From positions 1 to 6,435 of the forward strand of contig CACYCD010000109.1 of the NCBI GenBank assembly GCA_902772755.1: a stretch of DNA of 6,435 bases, given 5' to 3'. Below, piece after piece: positions 1 through 6,380 of the stretch. The stretch is from an uncultured Ruminococcus sp. (GTDB lineage Bacteria; Bacillota; Clostridia; Oscillospirales; Acutalibacteraceae). Both the position numbers and the translations under genes were made by a program. Position 1 is the stretch's first letter. Every line of letters begins with the position of its first letter. The notes under the pieces were generated by a model that saw only the letters and a list, made by a program, of their open reading frames with translations, did not search any database and was not told the origin of the DNA.

Positions 1-378
1 ACCGCCTACGGCACAAAAAAGCTTGCCGAACAGCTGAGCATAGGACTGCCCACGCTTGACGACATAGTAAAAGAGCTTTCCAAGCCCGGACGTGACCCCC
101 GAGATGAGCTGCCGGCTCCGATGCTGAGAACCGATATCCTCGACATAAACGACCTCAAGCCCGGTATGGAGCTGAAAGGAACAGTCAGAAACGTCATAGA
201 CTTCGGTGCGTTCATAGATATCGGCGTACATCAGGACGGCTTGGTGCATATTTCTCAGATCTGCAACAGATTTTTGAAGCACCCCTCAGAGGTACTGAAG
301 GTCGGTGACATCGTAAATGTAAAGATCCTCGATGTTGACGCCGCCAAAGCAAGGATAAGCCTCACAATGAAATTTTAG
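1..378 (+). CDS. tex: Tex family RNA-binding protein, C-terminal part (5' end outside window)
   Basis: The frame is open from base 1 to the TAG at 376-378 and encodes the last 125 residues of a protein that starts to the left of the window. Local residues 1-30 are the end of the helix-hairpin-helix part, finishing with the Tex signature KPGRDPR (28-34). Local residues 53-125 form an S1 (OB-fold) domain with the hallmark stretch VIDFGAFIDIGVHQDGLVHI and the closing ARISLTMK. Tex proteins usually have a little over 700 residues, so most of the gene lies outside. In the family, Tex is a conserved cytoplasmic nucleic-acid-binding protein related to eukaryotic Spt6. It has been linked to transcription and toxin-gene expression, but its exact role is unsettled. 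The gene runs convergent to the minus-strand operon and ends cleanly at the usual family C-terminus, with no sign of damage. The internal ATG at 121 is not a gene start, because coding similarity continues upstream of it. Confidence 0.93.
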   Translation, partial: TAYGTKKLAEQLSIGLPTLDDIVKELSKPGRDPRDELPAPMLRTDILDINDLKPGMELKGTVRNVIDFGAFIDIGVHQDGLVHISQICNRFLKHPSEVLKVGDIVNVKILDVDAAKARISLTMKF

Positions 379-401
379 ACAAATTACATCTTAATATCCT
401 A

Positions 402-447
402 ACAGAAGAACCGCTCTTGAAGCATTTGAACAAGGGCGGTCCTCTGT
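402..447 (+). terminator. Strong hairpin after tex, terminator-like but without a U-tract
   Basis: The arms ACCGCTCTTG (410-419) and CAAGGGCGGT (431-440) pair over 10 bp with one T-G wobble around an 11-base loop. The stem extends outward through 402-408 and 442-447, with one A-C mismatch and one bulged A. It begins about 23 bases after the tex stop codon, where a terminator would be expected. No run of T follows on either strand, so it is not a canonical intrinsic terminator. It may be a decayed terminator, an RNA 3'-end stabiliser, or a site that depends on another factor. The T-G wobble at 415/435 is paired only in plus-strand RNA, which mildly favours use by tex. The outer A-C mismatch (409/441) would be a wobble in minus-strand RNA, so use in both directions is possible. 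Confidence 0.55.
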
Positions 448-490
448 GATGGATAATATCGAAATAAAAGTCGTAAGCTGTATAAATATT

Positions 491-515
491 ATATATCAAA
501 AGTTTATTGATATAT
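491..515. repeat. Perfect 9-bp AT-rich inverted repeat
   Basis: ATATATCAA (491-499) and TTGATATAT (507-515) are exact reverse complements around a 7-base loop. The stem is weak because only one pair is G-C. It lies in the convergent intergenic region and has no T-tract on either side. It could be a protein-binding palindrome or chance symmetry in AT-rich DNA. Confidence 0.4.
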
Positions 516-638
516 CTTTACTTATATTATATACTTATAAACAAGATTTGTCACTATACACAGCATACGAATTTTATACATATTTTACCAACATACTTGT
601 CAGATTTAGCAGAAATAAGTGATTTTAGATATTTTTTG

Positions 639-2864
639 TCATTTCTGCCGTTTTCTTAACTGCCTGTAGCATCTTCTGTATTCGGAATAAGCGTCGGAAT
701 ATTCTTGTTTTGTGGGAGCATAACCGCCGAAGGCTGTGCTTTCAAACAGGCACAGGAGTTTTTCGGGAACCGGCTTTTGCAGTGCTGTGAGGTGTTCTCT
801 TACCAGATTTACCGTGCAGTGGCTCATATCCTCCTTTTGAGCCGTACTCAAAACTCTGATCAAATTGGCATAGAGCCTCAGAGTACGCTTCTTCGGATCA
901 AAGAACAGCTGTGAGATGCGGAAGAACAGCTCAATTATCCTATCCCTCAGCAGTGATATGACTATGAAAACCATAACCGCAAGCACCACAGCCAGACTGC
1001 TTAGCTTTTTGAACAGGGAAGAAAATTCAAATCCCTCTTCTTCTGCCGTGAGCGTCTTGTAGTCCGCAACCGTGGGGTCAAACGTGAGCCAGCCTGCACC
1101 GGGGATATACACCTCAACAAATGCGTGTGCGTGTCGGTCACGGATAACGAAGGTATTTCCGTCGTTTTTTTCAAATGCGGCGAAGCCCTCGACATATCTT
1201 GCCGGCAGTCCCACACTGCGTGCCATCAGCGTCATAGCTGTGGCAAAGCTTGTGCAAACACCTGTTTTGCCCTCAAATACAAAGTAGTCTATGCTCTTGT
1301 CATCGGGGATATACTCCTCATCATATTTATAGCCGTTCGCACTGAAATAATCCTGCAGTGCAGCGGCTTTCTCAATATCAGAGTTGCAGTCCTTTGTGAT
1401 GTCAACCGCAAGGAGCTTCAAGCGTGATGAAATGTTGGAGCTTCCGAGATATTCTTTCCGTGCCGTCGAATAGTCATCAAGCAGGCGTGCCGCCGCATAA
1501 TACTGATCTTCCAAAGCAGCATATTTATTACTATCCCATACGGCTTCGATCATTTTGCCCCTGATTTTTCTCGATGCTTGCAGCAGCATATCCGAAAAAT
1601 CACTGATACCCAGATCTTTGGCATACTTATACAGCTCGGCTGACTGCTCATAATAGTCAAAGCTGTCGTCAAGACCTTTGGAATCACTGTTCGCCGCATT
1701 CCTGTCTATTGAGGTATCATAGTATTTGAGCCCCACAGCATTTTTGACATTTTCGTCCATAATTGTTCCCAAGGGTGCAGGCAAATAAACAGGGGAAAAG
1801 GTACTGTCAAATACTCTGCCGTGCGACCTGCTGAGATACAGCTCGGGATTTTTGCTTTTTTTACCCGTATACGAAATGATCTGCTTCATATCGCTGAGAA
1901 TATCGTCAGTGGAATATTCCGGATTTTCGGGAGAATAAATCAGGTTCTCATCGCCGTTCTGCCATCTATCATCAATTGTCCACACATTACCGTTAAAGTC
2001 CATGAACGTCTGCCGTCTTAAATAATACTCCTCGGCTTTGCCGTCAGTGGTAAAATAAAACAGCGGATCACCCGAATAGCTGCGGCTGCCGTACCGCTGA
2101 TCGGACTGTTTGGAAAGACCTTCGAGCTGATCGGAGCTGTCGCCTCCGAGGGTACGGTCATAGTTGAACAGCCCCGTGTTCCTCTCCAGCTCGGAGGTGT
2201 AGGTCGGCTTGTCAATAAGCATTGTGACCGCACCCGAAACGGAAACAAAAACAGCTATACTGATTATGTAGGAGCGGTCGATCTTCAGCACCAACCCGGA
2301 TTTTTCGTTCTGTGACGGATCTAAAAACCTGTTGTGAACCACCACCGCAAGATACAGCGAGATTATGACGGTCACAAGCAGCTCGTCCATCGTGCTTGAC
2401 CTGCGTGCATATATCACAAACGGAAACAGTATGGCAAGCATAACACCAAGCGTGCGGTAATGCACCTGCGTAAAGTAGTATAGAATTGAGATGATTATAA
2501 ACCCTCCGCCGATAAACAGGGCGTTAAAAAACATAAACTGCCCGTCATCTATCGTATCGAGGGCAAAGAACCATTTCCTGGCGGAGCTCCAATCCATAGC
2601 CTGATACATTCCTGCCGACACCAGCCGAAGGCTCACAAAAACAATTGCAGCCAGTATGCCGATGTAAATAAGTCCTCCCCATATCCTGCGGTTTTTCAGC
2701 TTGTCAAACAGCGTGAAAAACACAAACTCAAAAAACAGAAAAATCAGCGAGTACGGCACGGCAAGCTCGGGGTACATCTCTGCAGACGTAGCATAGCAAA
2801 TAGAACCGCCCAGCATTATCGGGCAGATATATAGGGGGATTTTTTCTTTTAGCTTTTTAAACAC
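639..2864 (-). CDS. Multi-pass membrane protein with extracytoplasmic transglutaminase-like domain (TgpA-like)
   Basis: The product has 741 residues and is the third gene of the operon. The start is GTG at 2864, chosen because AGGAGG (2877-2872) sits 7 bases upstream. About seven hydrophobic segments lie in residues 10-217 (roughly 10-28, 36-53, 62-84, 110-131, 137-152, 160-176, 198-217). A large hydrophilic region of about 400 residues follows, then a last membrane helix (about 622-640) and a basic cytoplasmic tail to 741 that resembles the DUF4129 tails of TgpA-like proteins. The transglutaminase core is at about 480-600. It carries Cys537 in TGVCTSFATA, His580 in DRHAHAFVEVY and Asp596 in FDPT, a complete catalytic triad. 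In the family, such domains are cysteine proteases or acyl transferases acting outside the membrane, and the substrate is usually unknown. The stretch from about 218 to 480 is not assigned and is described in the findings. The gap after the DUF58 stop is 11 bases, and the ribosome binding site overlaps that stop, which suggests translational coupling. The family and active site are well supported. The reaction and substrate are not known. Confidence 0.93.
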   Translation of the reverse strand: MFKKLKEKIPLYICPIMLGGSICYATSAEMYPELAVPYSLIFLFFEFVFFTLFDKLKNRRIWGGLIYIGILAAIVFVSLRLVSAGMYQAMDWSSARKWFFALDTIDDGQFMFFNALFIGGGFIIISILYYFTQVHYRTLGVMLAILFPFVIYARRSSTMDELLVTVIISLYLAVVVHNRFLDPSQNEKSGLVLKIDRSYIISIAVFVSVSGAVTMLIDKPTYTSELERNTGLFNYDRTLGGDSSDQLEGLSKQSDQRYGSRSYSGDPLFYFTTDGKAEEYYLRRQTFMDFNGNVWTIDDRWQNGDENLIYSPENPEYSTDDILSDMKQIISYTGKKSKNPELYLSRSHGRVFDSTFSPVYLPAPLGTIMDENVKNAVGLKYYDTSIDRNAANSDSKGLDDSFDYYEQSAELYKYAKDLGISDFSDMLLQASRKIRGKMIEAVWDSNKYAALEDQYYAAARLLDDYSTARKEYLGSSNISSRLKLLAVDITKDCNSDIEKAAALQDYFSANGYKYDEEYIPDDKSIDYFVFEGKTGVCTSFATAMTLMARSVGLPARYVEGFAAFEKNDGNTFVIRDRHAHAFVEVYIPGAGWLTFDPTVADYKTLTAEEEGFEFSSLFKKLSSLAVVLAVMVFIVISLLRDRIIELFFRISQLFFDPKKRTLRLYANLIRVLSTAQKEDMSHCTVNLVREHLTALQKPVPEKLLCLFESTAFGGYAPTKQEYSDAYSEYRRCYRQLRKRQK

Positions 2865-2871
2865 AGACCTT

Positions 2872-2877
2872 CCTCCT
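2872..2877 (-). promoter_or_regulatory. Ribosome binding site of the transglutaminase gene, fixing a GTG start
   Basis: AGGAGG on the minus strand lies 7 bases before GTG at 2864 and shares bases with the TAG stop of the DUF58 gene (2878-2876). This near-perfect Shine-Dalgarno sequence decides the non-ATG start. Confidence 0.85.
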
Positions 2878-4090
2878 ATTGCTTTTTTAGTTCAAGTGCA
2901 TCCGTCAATACCCAGCCCTTGGCGGCAACTGAGGGGAGCTTTGCCGACAAAGCACTGACCATCAGCACCTCGGGTATCTGTGAGGCTATGTCTATCGCCG
3001 ACTGACAACAGCTGTCGGTCGAGGCGGTAAAGCAGACGGGTATTTTGCCTATGCCGGTCAGGGCTTCCGGTACGGGGTTCTGCGGTGTGTACATATCGCA
3101 CTCCGATAAAAGCTCCTGAAGCTCGGTGATATCGGCAATGCTGTGTATATTGATCTGCTGCCACGTCTTATTTCTCACAAAGAAAAACACTGCATCTCTG
3201 CCCTCTGCCACCAGCATTTTGAACACGGCAAGCATACCCTCTATGACCGTATCACGCACACCGAGGGTGTACTCATTCTCCTCCGACTTCGGCGAGTCAA
3301 GAAAGAACACCTGTCCCGAGCCGGTAGTCATCTCGTCAAGACGTATCATATACACGCCTCTTTTTGAAGAGAGCTTCCAGTTTATCCGCTTTATCGGGTC
3401 GCCCGGAAAATACTCCCTATGCTCATAGCCCGGCATACCCGTAAAACCCAATGCAGTTTCGTCTGTTTCTTCCTCATCGTCATCTGAGGCGGACAGCACA
3501 GCCTCCTTGATAAAATCCGTCTGTACGGGAACATCGGGGATATCGGGATATATCGCCAGCTTCAAATGCTCATAGGCTTTGAGATTTTTCAGCCTTATTT
3601 TGAATATCCCCAGATAGTCAACAAGATACGCCACAGAAACAAACACCTCCGCCGCACCCGAAAATCTCGCCTCTGCGGAGATATCCATATCGTTTGTTTC
3701 ACTCCCTGCCAGTGATATTTGGCACAAATCTGTCTCAGGTCGGAGCTTTGGAGAGGATTCGAGGTGCAGCTCAACGAAGGGTGCCGCAAGAAGTATATCC
3801 TTTTTTACACTTATCACGCACTTCACCGTATCTCCCTTAGAAACCGAAGTTTTGTCAAGCCGCAGCTCCGCTCTGATAAAACGGGAGGTGATCAGCGTCA
3901 TAACTACCGAGAGCGTGAACGCACACAGAAGCGACGCCGCTATCAATATCCCGAACGTGCCGTTCACATAGTACATAAGTATCAATGCAATCAGAACACA
4001 CCCAAAGAATGAGAGTGCATTATTTATCATCTGTATCACATTACCCCTGCCCGATTTTTTGGCAGGGGGTTTTTTGTCTGATTTTTTCAT
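2876..4090 (-). CDS. DUF58 membrane-anchored protein (vWA-like)
   Basis: The product has 404 residues from ATG at 4090. A GTG at 4099 would add three residues, but the GGAG before it is only 2 bases away. The ATG has GGTGG 5 bases upstream and GGAG 11 bases upstream, so I prefer it. The N-terminus is Lys-rich (residues 1-16). Two hydrophobic segments follow (about 25-44 and 46-68), then a beta-rich stretch. The DUF58 signature HREYFPGDPIKRINWKLS is at about 224-241, with Arg225, Gly230, Asp231, Asn237, Trp238 and Lys239 conserved. A vWA-like fold follows from about 260. Its metal-site loop reads LDSPKS (264-269), which is not a full DxSxS MIDAS motif. A strongly acidic run (203-211, DDDEEETDE) precedes the signature. 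In the family, DUF58 proteins are found next to MoxR ATPases and are thought to be their partner or target. The gene sits 19 bases after the MoxR stop and 11 before the transglutaminase start. Family assignment is firm. The molecular role is inferred. Confidence 0.93.
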   Translation of the reverse strand: MKKSDKKPPAKKSGRGNVIQMINNALSFFGCVLIALILMYYVNGTFGILIAASLLCAFTLSVVMTLITSRFIRAELRLDKTSVSKGDTVKCVISVKKDILLAAPFVELHLESSPKLRPETDLCQISLAGSETNDMDISAEARFSGAAEVFVSVAYLVDYLGIFKIRLKNLKAYEHLKLAIYPDIPDVPVQTDFIKEAVLSASDDDEEETDETALGFTGMPGYEHREYFPGDPIKRINWKLSSKRGVYMIRLDEMTTGSGQVFFLDSPKSEENEYTLGVRDTVIEGMLAVFKMLVAEGRDAVFFFVRNKTWQQINIHSIADITELQELLSECDMYTPQNPVPEALTGIGKIPVCFTASTDSCCQSAIDIASQIPEVLMVSALSAKLPSVAAKGWVLTDALELKKQ

Positions 4091-4109
4091 ATCCGCCACC
4101 GCTCCGAGG

Positions 4110-5039
4110 TCATTTCAGCGGAGCTGAAACTGTTTTTGCAACCGCTTCCATAACCTCCGCCGCTCCCGAATAAGCGGATCTTCCTGCCGGAGAGAGCATG
4201 AGTCTGTGAGCCAGAACCACAGAGGTCATACTGCGTACATCATCGGGAACAACGTAATTTCGTCCGTTTACATAGGCAAGAGCCTTGGAAGCCCTCAGCA
4301 GGGCGATGCCTGCACGTGGAGAAGCACCCAGCTTTATCAGATCTGAATTTCTGGTAGCGGTGAGAAGCTCAATTATATATTTTTTCACACTATCGCCACA
4401 GGTGACCTGCTTAACTCCGGCTATGTGCCGTTTTATATCCTCTGTTTCCATAACCGAGCCGAGCGGTTCATAGTATGAGTCACCCTCCGAACGGTCGATT
4501 ATTTTCATCTCCTCCTCAAACGAGGGATAGCCCATTGAAATTTTCATCATAAATCTGTCCATCTGAGCCTCGGGCAGATGATAAGTGCCGTAGGTCTCAA
4601 CAGGGTTTTGGGTGGCAAGCACCATAAACGGGTGCGGAAGCTCCATAGTCCTTCCGTCAAGGGAGATCTGATGCTCCTCCATCACCTCCAGCAGACTTGA
4701 CTGCGACTTTGGCGAAGCACGGTTTATCTCATCTGCCAGCAGGAAATTGCACATCGCCGCACCCTGCTTGTACGTCAGCTCACCGCTGTGAGGGTCTATC
4801 ATGGAAAATCCCACAATATCCGAGGGCATAATGTCGGGGGTGAGCTGTATGCGGTTGAATTTTCCGTCAACTGAATTTGCCAGAGCAGACACAAGCCTTG
4901 TCTTGCCCACACCCGGCACGTCCTCAATGAGGATATGCCCCTCCGACAGCAAGGCACAGACCACACAGACGATCGAGTCACGCTTGCCGACTATGACCTT
5001 TTCTATATTAAGTATCAGCTTTTCAATTTCCATATTCAT
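4110..5039 (-). CDS. MoxR-type AAA+ ATPase
   Basis: The product has 309 residues from ATG at 5039. An in-frame ATG at 5051 would add four residues but has no ribosome binding site, whereas GGTGAT (5049-5044) fits the 5039 start. Numbered from that start, the motifs are: Walker A VPGVGKT at 41-47 with Lys46; Walker B FLLADEINR at 99-107 with Asp103 and Glu104; sensor 1 ATQNP at 142-146; arginine finger in PEAQMDRF, Arg162; and sensor 2 SPRAG, Arg242. All the ATPase residues are present and the length is normal for the family. MoxR ATPases are cytoplasmic, form rings, and are thought to help assemble or activate partner proteins, often vWA-domain ones. The DUF58 protein encoded next is the obvious candidate partner. 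This is the first gene of the operon, about 40 bases behind a good sigma-A-like promoter. The family call is very secure. The partner is inferred from position. Confidence 0.95.
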   Translation of the reverse strand: MNMEIEKLILNIEKVIVGKRDSIVCVVCALLSEGHILIEDVPGVGKTRLVSALANSVDGKFNRIQLTPDIMPSDIVGFSMIDPHSGELTYKQGAAMCNFLLADEINRASPKSQSSLLEVMEEHQISLDGRTMELPHPFMVLATQNPVETYGTYHLPEAQMDRFMMKISMGYPSFEEEMKIIDRSEGDSYYEPLGSVMETEDIKRHIAGVKQVTCGDSVKKYIIELLTATRNSDLIKLGASPRAGIALLRASKALAYVNGRNYVVPDDVRSMTSVVLAHRLMLSPAGRSAYSGAAEVMEAVAKTVSAPLK

Positions 5040-5043
5040 ATCT

Positions 5044-5049
5044 ATCACC
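5044..5049 (-). promoter_or_regulatory. Ribosome binding site deciding the MoxR start
   Basis: GGTGAT on the minus strand matches the 3' part of the anti-Shine-Dalgarno complement (GGAGGTGATC) and ends 4 bases before ATG 5039. It overlaps the upstream ATG at 5051, which itself is preceded only by AT-rich sequence. This favours the downstream start. Confidence 0.6.
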
Positions 5050-5080
5050 ATAAATTATTGTTATTTTACTATATATCTGT

Positions 5081-5109
5081 ATTATACAACAACATTCGGC
5101 TGATTGCAA
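5081..5109 (-). promoter_or_regulatory. Promoter of the moxR-DUF58-transglutaminase operon
   Basis: On the minus strand, TTGCAA (5109-5104, 4 of 6 to the -35 consensus) and a perfect -10 TATAAT (5086-5081) are 17 bases apart. Transcription should start near 5074, giving a 5' leader of about 35 bases. The -10 lies inside an 11-base palindrome, TGTATTATACA (5078-5088). The promoter sits directly behind the terminator of the upstream gene, so the operon has its own start. Confidence 0.75.
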
Positions 5110-5112
5110 TAG

Positions 5113-5143
5113 AAAAAACACATAACCGCTTTCGGCTATGTGT
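5113..5143 (-). terminator. Intrinsic terminator of the secreted-protein gene
   Basis: In minus-strand RNA, ACACAUAGCCG (5143-5133) pairs with CGGUUAUGUGU (5128-5118) over 11 pairs, including one G-U, around an AAAG tetraloop. A run of six U (5118-5113) follows and overlaps the base of the stem. The G-U pair would be an A-C mismatch on the other strand, so the element is built for the minus strand. It lies 16 bases after the TAA stop at 5162-5160. Confidence 0.9.
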
Positions 5144-5159
5144 CTTTCTCAGAGATATT

Positions 5160-6296
5160 TTATTTGATATTCAGCAGCTTATATTCATAGGCAGTGCCTT
5201 CGTCATCGTTGATTTCATTACAGACATTAAGTGTGCTGCCGTATGCTTCAATATCGCAGGAAAAATATCCGTTTGAGATATTCCTGCGGGTATTATCGAG
5301 TACCTTTACGGCACCTCCGTTTTTGCCCGTCTGAGCTATCACAATGGTTCTGTAATCGGAATCCGTTTTCTCAACATATTCATGATACTCTGCGACAAAG
5401 AACAGCTTATCCCCCACTGTGCAGGCATCTGTGACACGAACATTGGCTCCGTCCACGTTTTTGCCAAAGAGCTTTTCCACATTTTTGCGTTCAACTGCCT
5501 TGACAGCCTTCTTGTTGCCTGTCTTTCTGCATATATTGCGGTTTTTGTCCGAATAGATGATAGTGTTGCTTTCGTTTATGCCGAGCAGTTCACAGCCCTT
5601 GAAGTTTGTAACCTTGCCGGCTTTGTCCACTCTCTTTATTCCGTAGGAATCGTCGTCTATAAAATAGATGTAGTTCCTGTTGGAGGCTCCCTCAGCATAG
5701 CCTATTTCGGTTTCCCTAAACGCTTTTTTGGCGATATTGTAGGTATAGGCACTAAAATACATTTCACCGTCAAAGATAACACCCTTTATAGGGTCAACCG
5801 GTTTTCGTTTTTTGTTAAGACGCTTGATCTCTCCCTTGGAGTTCAGGTAATAACATCTGCCCTTGAATTTGTCTTTTGTATAATAGAAGATAACTCTTGA
5901 ACCGTAGCCACCGATAAGACAGACCTCGCTTGCGATAGTCTTTTTCTCGCTGCCGTCGGTTTTGACAGAGTAAAGTGTGTCGTCTAAGGTGTAGTAAACC
6001 ACATCTCCTCTGAGGTAGAATTTTGTATCGCAAGAATCGGCAAATTTATCCAGACGGACTTCCTTGCCGTCCTTCGGCTTGAAGAAAAGACCGTTGAGGT
6101 CATCATTATCCTTTATGCCCTTTACATAAACCGCCGCTTTGCTGTTGTACCACAGCATACTGCGTGGGATATATGTATTCACCTTTTCAGCTGCCTGTAC
6201 GGTGTCAGCACTATCCTTCACGGCAGGAACGGCAGCTGCCGATACCGCAAACACAGCGATCATAAGTGCAGAAACAAATTTTTTCATAATGTTCAT
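5160..6296 (-). CDS. Secreted protein with DUF5050-like repeats, function unknown
   Basis: The product has 378 residues from ATG at 6296, chosen because AAAGGAAG (6311-6304) lies 7 bases upstream. The frame could extend to a TTG at 6317, but that would place the ribosome binding site inside the gene. Residues 1-25 form a signal peptide: basic MNIMKK, a hydrophobic core, and likely cleavage after VPA (25) or VQA (35). There is no lipobox and no later membrane helix, so it should be exported and released. The mature part is rich in Lys, Asp, Tyr and Gly. It has recurring short strands of the type 'YxxLyxVKTDGSEKKTI' (about 102-120) and 'IYFIDDDSYGIKRVDKAGK' (about 210-228). These resemble the repeats of DUF5050-type, probably beta-propeller, proteins common in Clostridia. 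Eight cysteines are present in the mature part. It has its own promoter and terminator, so it is not part of the downstream operon. The secretion call is firm. The domain name is from memory of the repeat style, and no activity can be assigned. Confidence 0.82.
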   Translation of the reverse strand: MNIMKKFVSALMIAVFAVSAAAVPAVKDSADTVQAAEKVNTYIPRSMLWYNSKAAVYVKGIKDNDDLNGLFFKPKDGKEVRLDKFADSCDTKFYLRGDVVYYTLDDTLYSVKTDGSEKKTIASEVCLIGGYGSRVIFYYTKDKFKGRCYYLNSKGEIKRLNKKRKPVDPIKGVIFDGEMYFSAYTYNIAKKAFRETEIGYAEGASNRNYIYFIDDDSYGIKRVDKAGKVTNFKGCELLGINESNTIIYSDKNRNICRKTGNKKAVKAVERKNVEKLFGKNVDGANVRVTDACTVGDKLFFVAEYHEYVEKTDSDYRTIVIAQTGKNGGAVKVLDNTRRNISNGYFSCDIEAYGSTLNVCNEINDDEGTAYEYKLLNIK

Positions 6297-6303
6297 AATA
6301 CTT

Positions 6304-6311
6304 CTTCCTTT
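6304..6311 (-). promoter_or_regulatory. Ribosome binding site of the secreted-protein gene
   Basis: AAAGGAAG on the minus strand lies 7 bases before ATG 6296. It rules against the in-frame TTG codons at 6317 and 6314, which lie upstream of it. Confidence 0.75.
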
Positions 6312-6331
6312 CAACAAATAAACATAATTGT

Positions 6332-6360
6332 ATTATATATCCTTATATATAGGATGTCAA
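6332..6360 (-). promoter_or_regulatory. Full-consensus sigma-A-type promoter for the secreted-protein gene
   Basis: On the minus strand, TTGACA (6360-6355) and TATAAT (6337-6332) both match consensus 6 of 6 with the ideal 17-base spacer. Transcription should begin near 6325, leaving a leader of about 29 bases. The spacer is almost filled by an inverted repeat, ATCCT-7-AGGAT (6339-6355), a possible operator. Confidence 0.85.
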
Positions 6361-6380
6361 TTACCAAAAATCCCAATTAT

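Larger units (their letters stand above)
379..638. other. AT-rich convergent intergenic region
   Basis: This stretch lies between the 3' end of tex (+) and the 3' end of the transglutaminase gene (-). I see no open reading frame with a ribosome binding site in it. Apart from the hairpin at 402-447 and the inverted repeat at 491-515, it is AT-rich sequence, especially 480-640. No canonical terminator for the minus-strand operon is visible, so its transcripts may run on to the shared hairpin. Confidence 0.7.

Noticed and set aside
6..215. Minus-strand open frame opposite tex
   Set aside because: It lies wholly opposite the conserved Tex C-terminus, and its product is low-complexity Ser-rich sequence typical of a shadow frame.
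548..580. TTGTCA followed by TATACA as a plus-strand promoter
   Set aside because: The spacing is 21 bases and no plus-strand gene follows, so it is likely chance in AT-rich DNA.
609..648. GCAGAAAT/ATTTCTGC inverted repeat over the transglutaminase stop as operon terminator
   Set aside because: The stem is only 8 bp and AT-rich, the loop is 24 bases, and no T-tract follows on the minus strand.
3126..3428. Plus-strand open frames within the DUF58 gene
   Set aside because: They have no ribosome binding site and no family resemblance, and lie opposite a well-conserved coding region.
5382..5900. 172-residue open frame on the plus strand
   Set aside because: It is antisense to the secreted-protein gene, which has a signal peptide, ribosome binding site, promoter and terminator. 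The plus-strand frame has no convincing ribosome binding site or recognisable domain.
6297..6317. TTG start giving a seven-residue longer secreted protein
   Set aside because: The Shine-Dalgarno sequence at 6311-6304 would fall inside the coding region, and the signal peptide is best formed from ATG 6296.
6358..6379. CAATTA direct repeat with 16-base period upstream of the secreted-protein promoter
   Set aside because: Two copies of an AT-rich 6-mer are easily expected by chance, and one copy is largely the -35 box itself.
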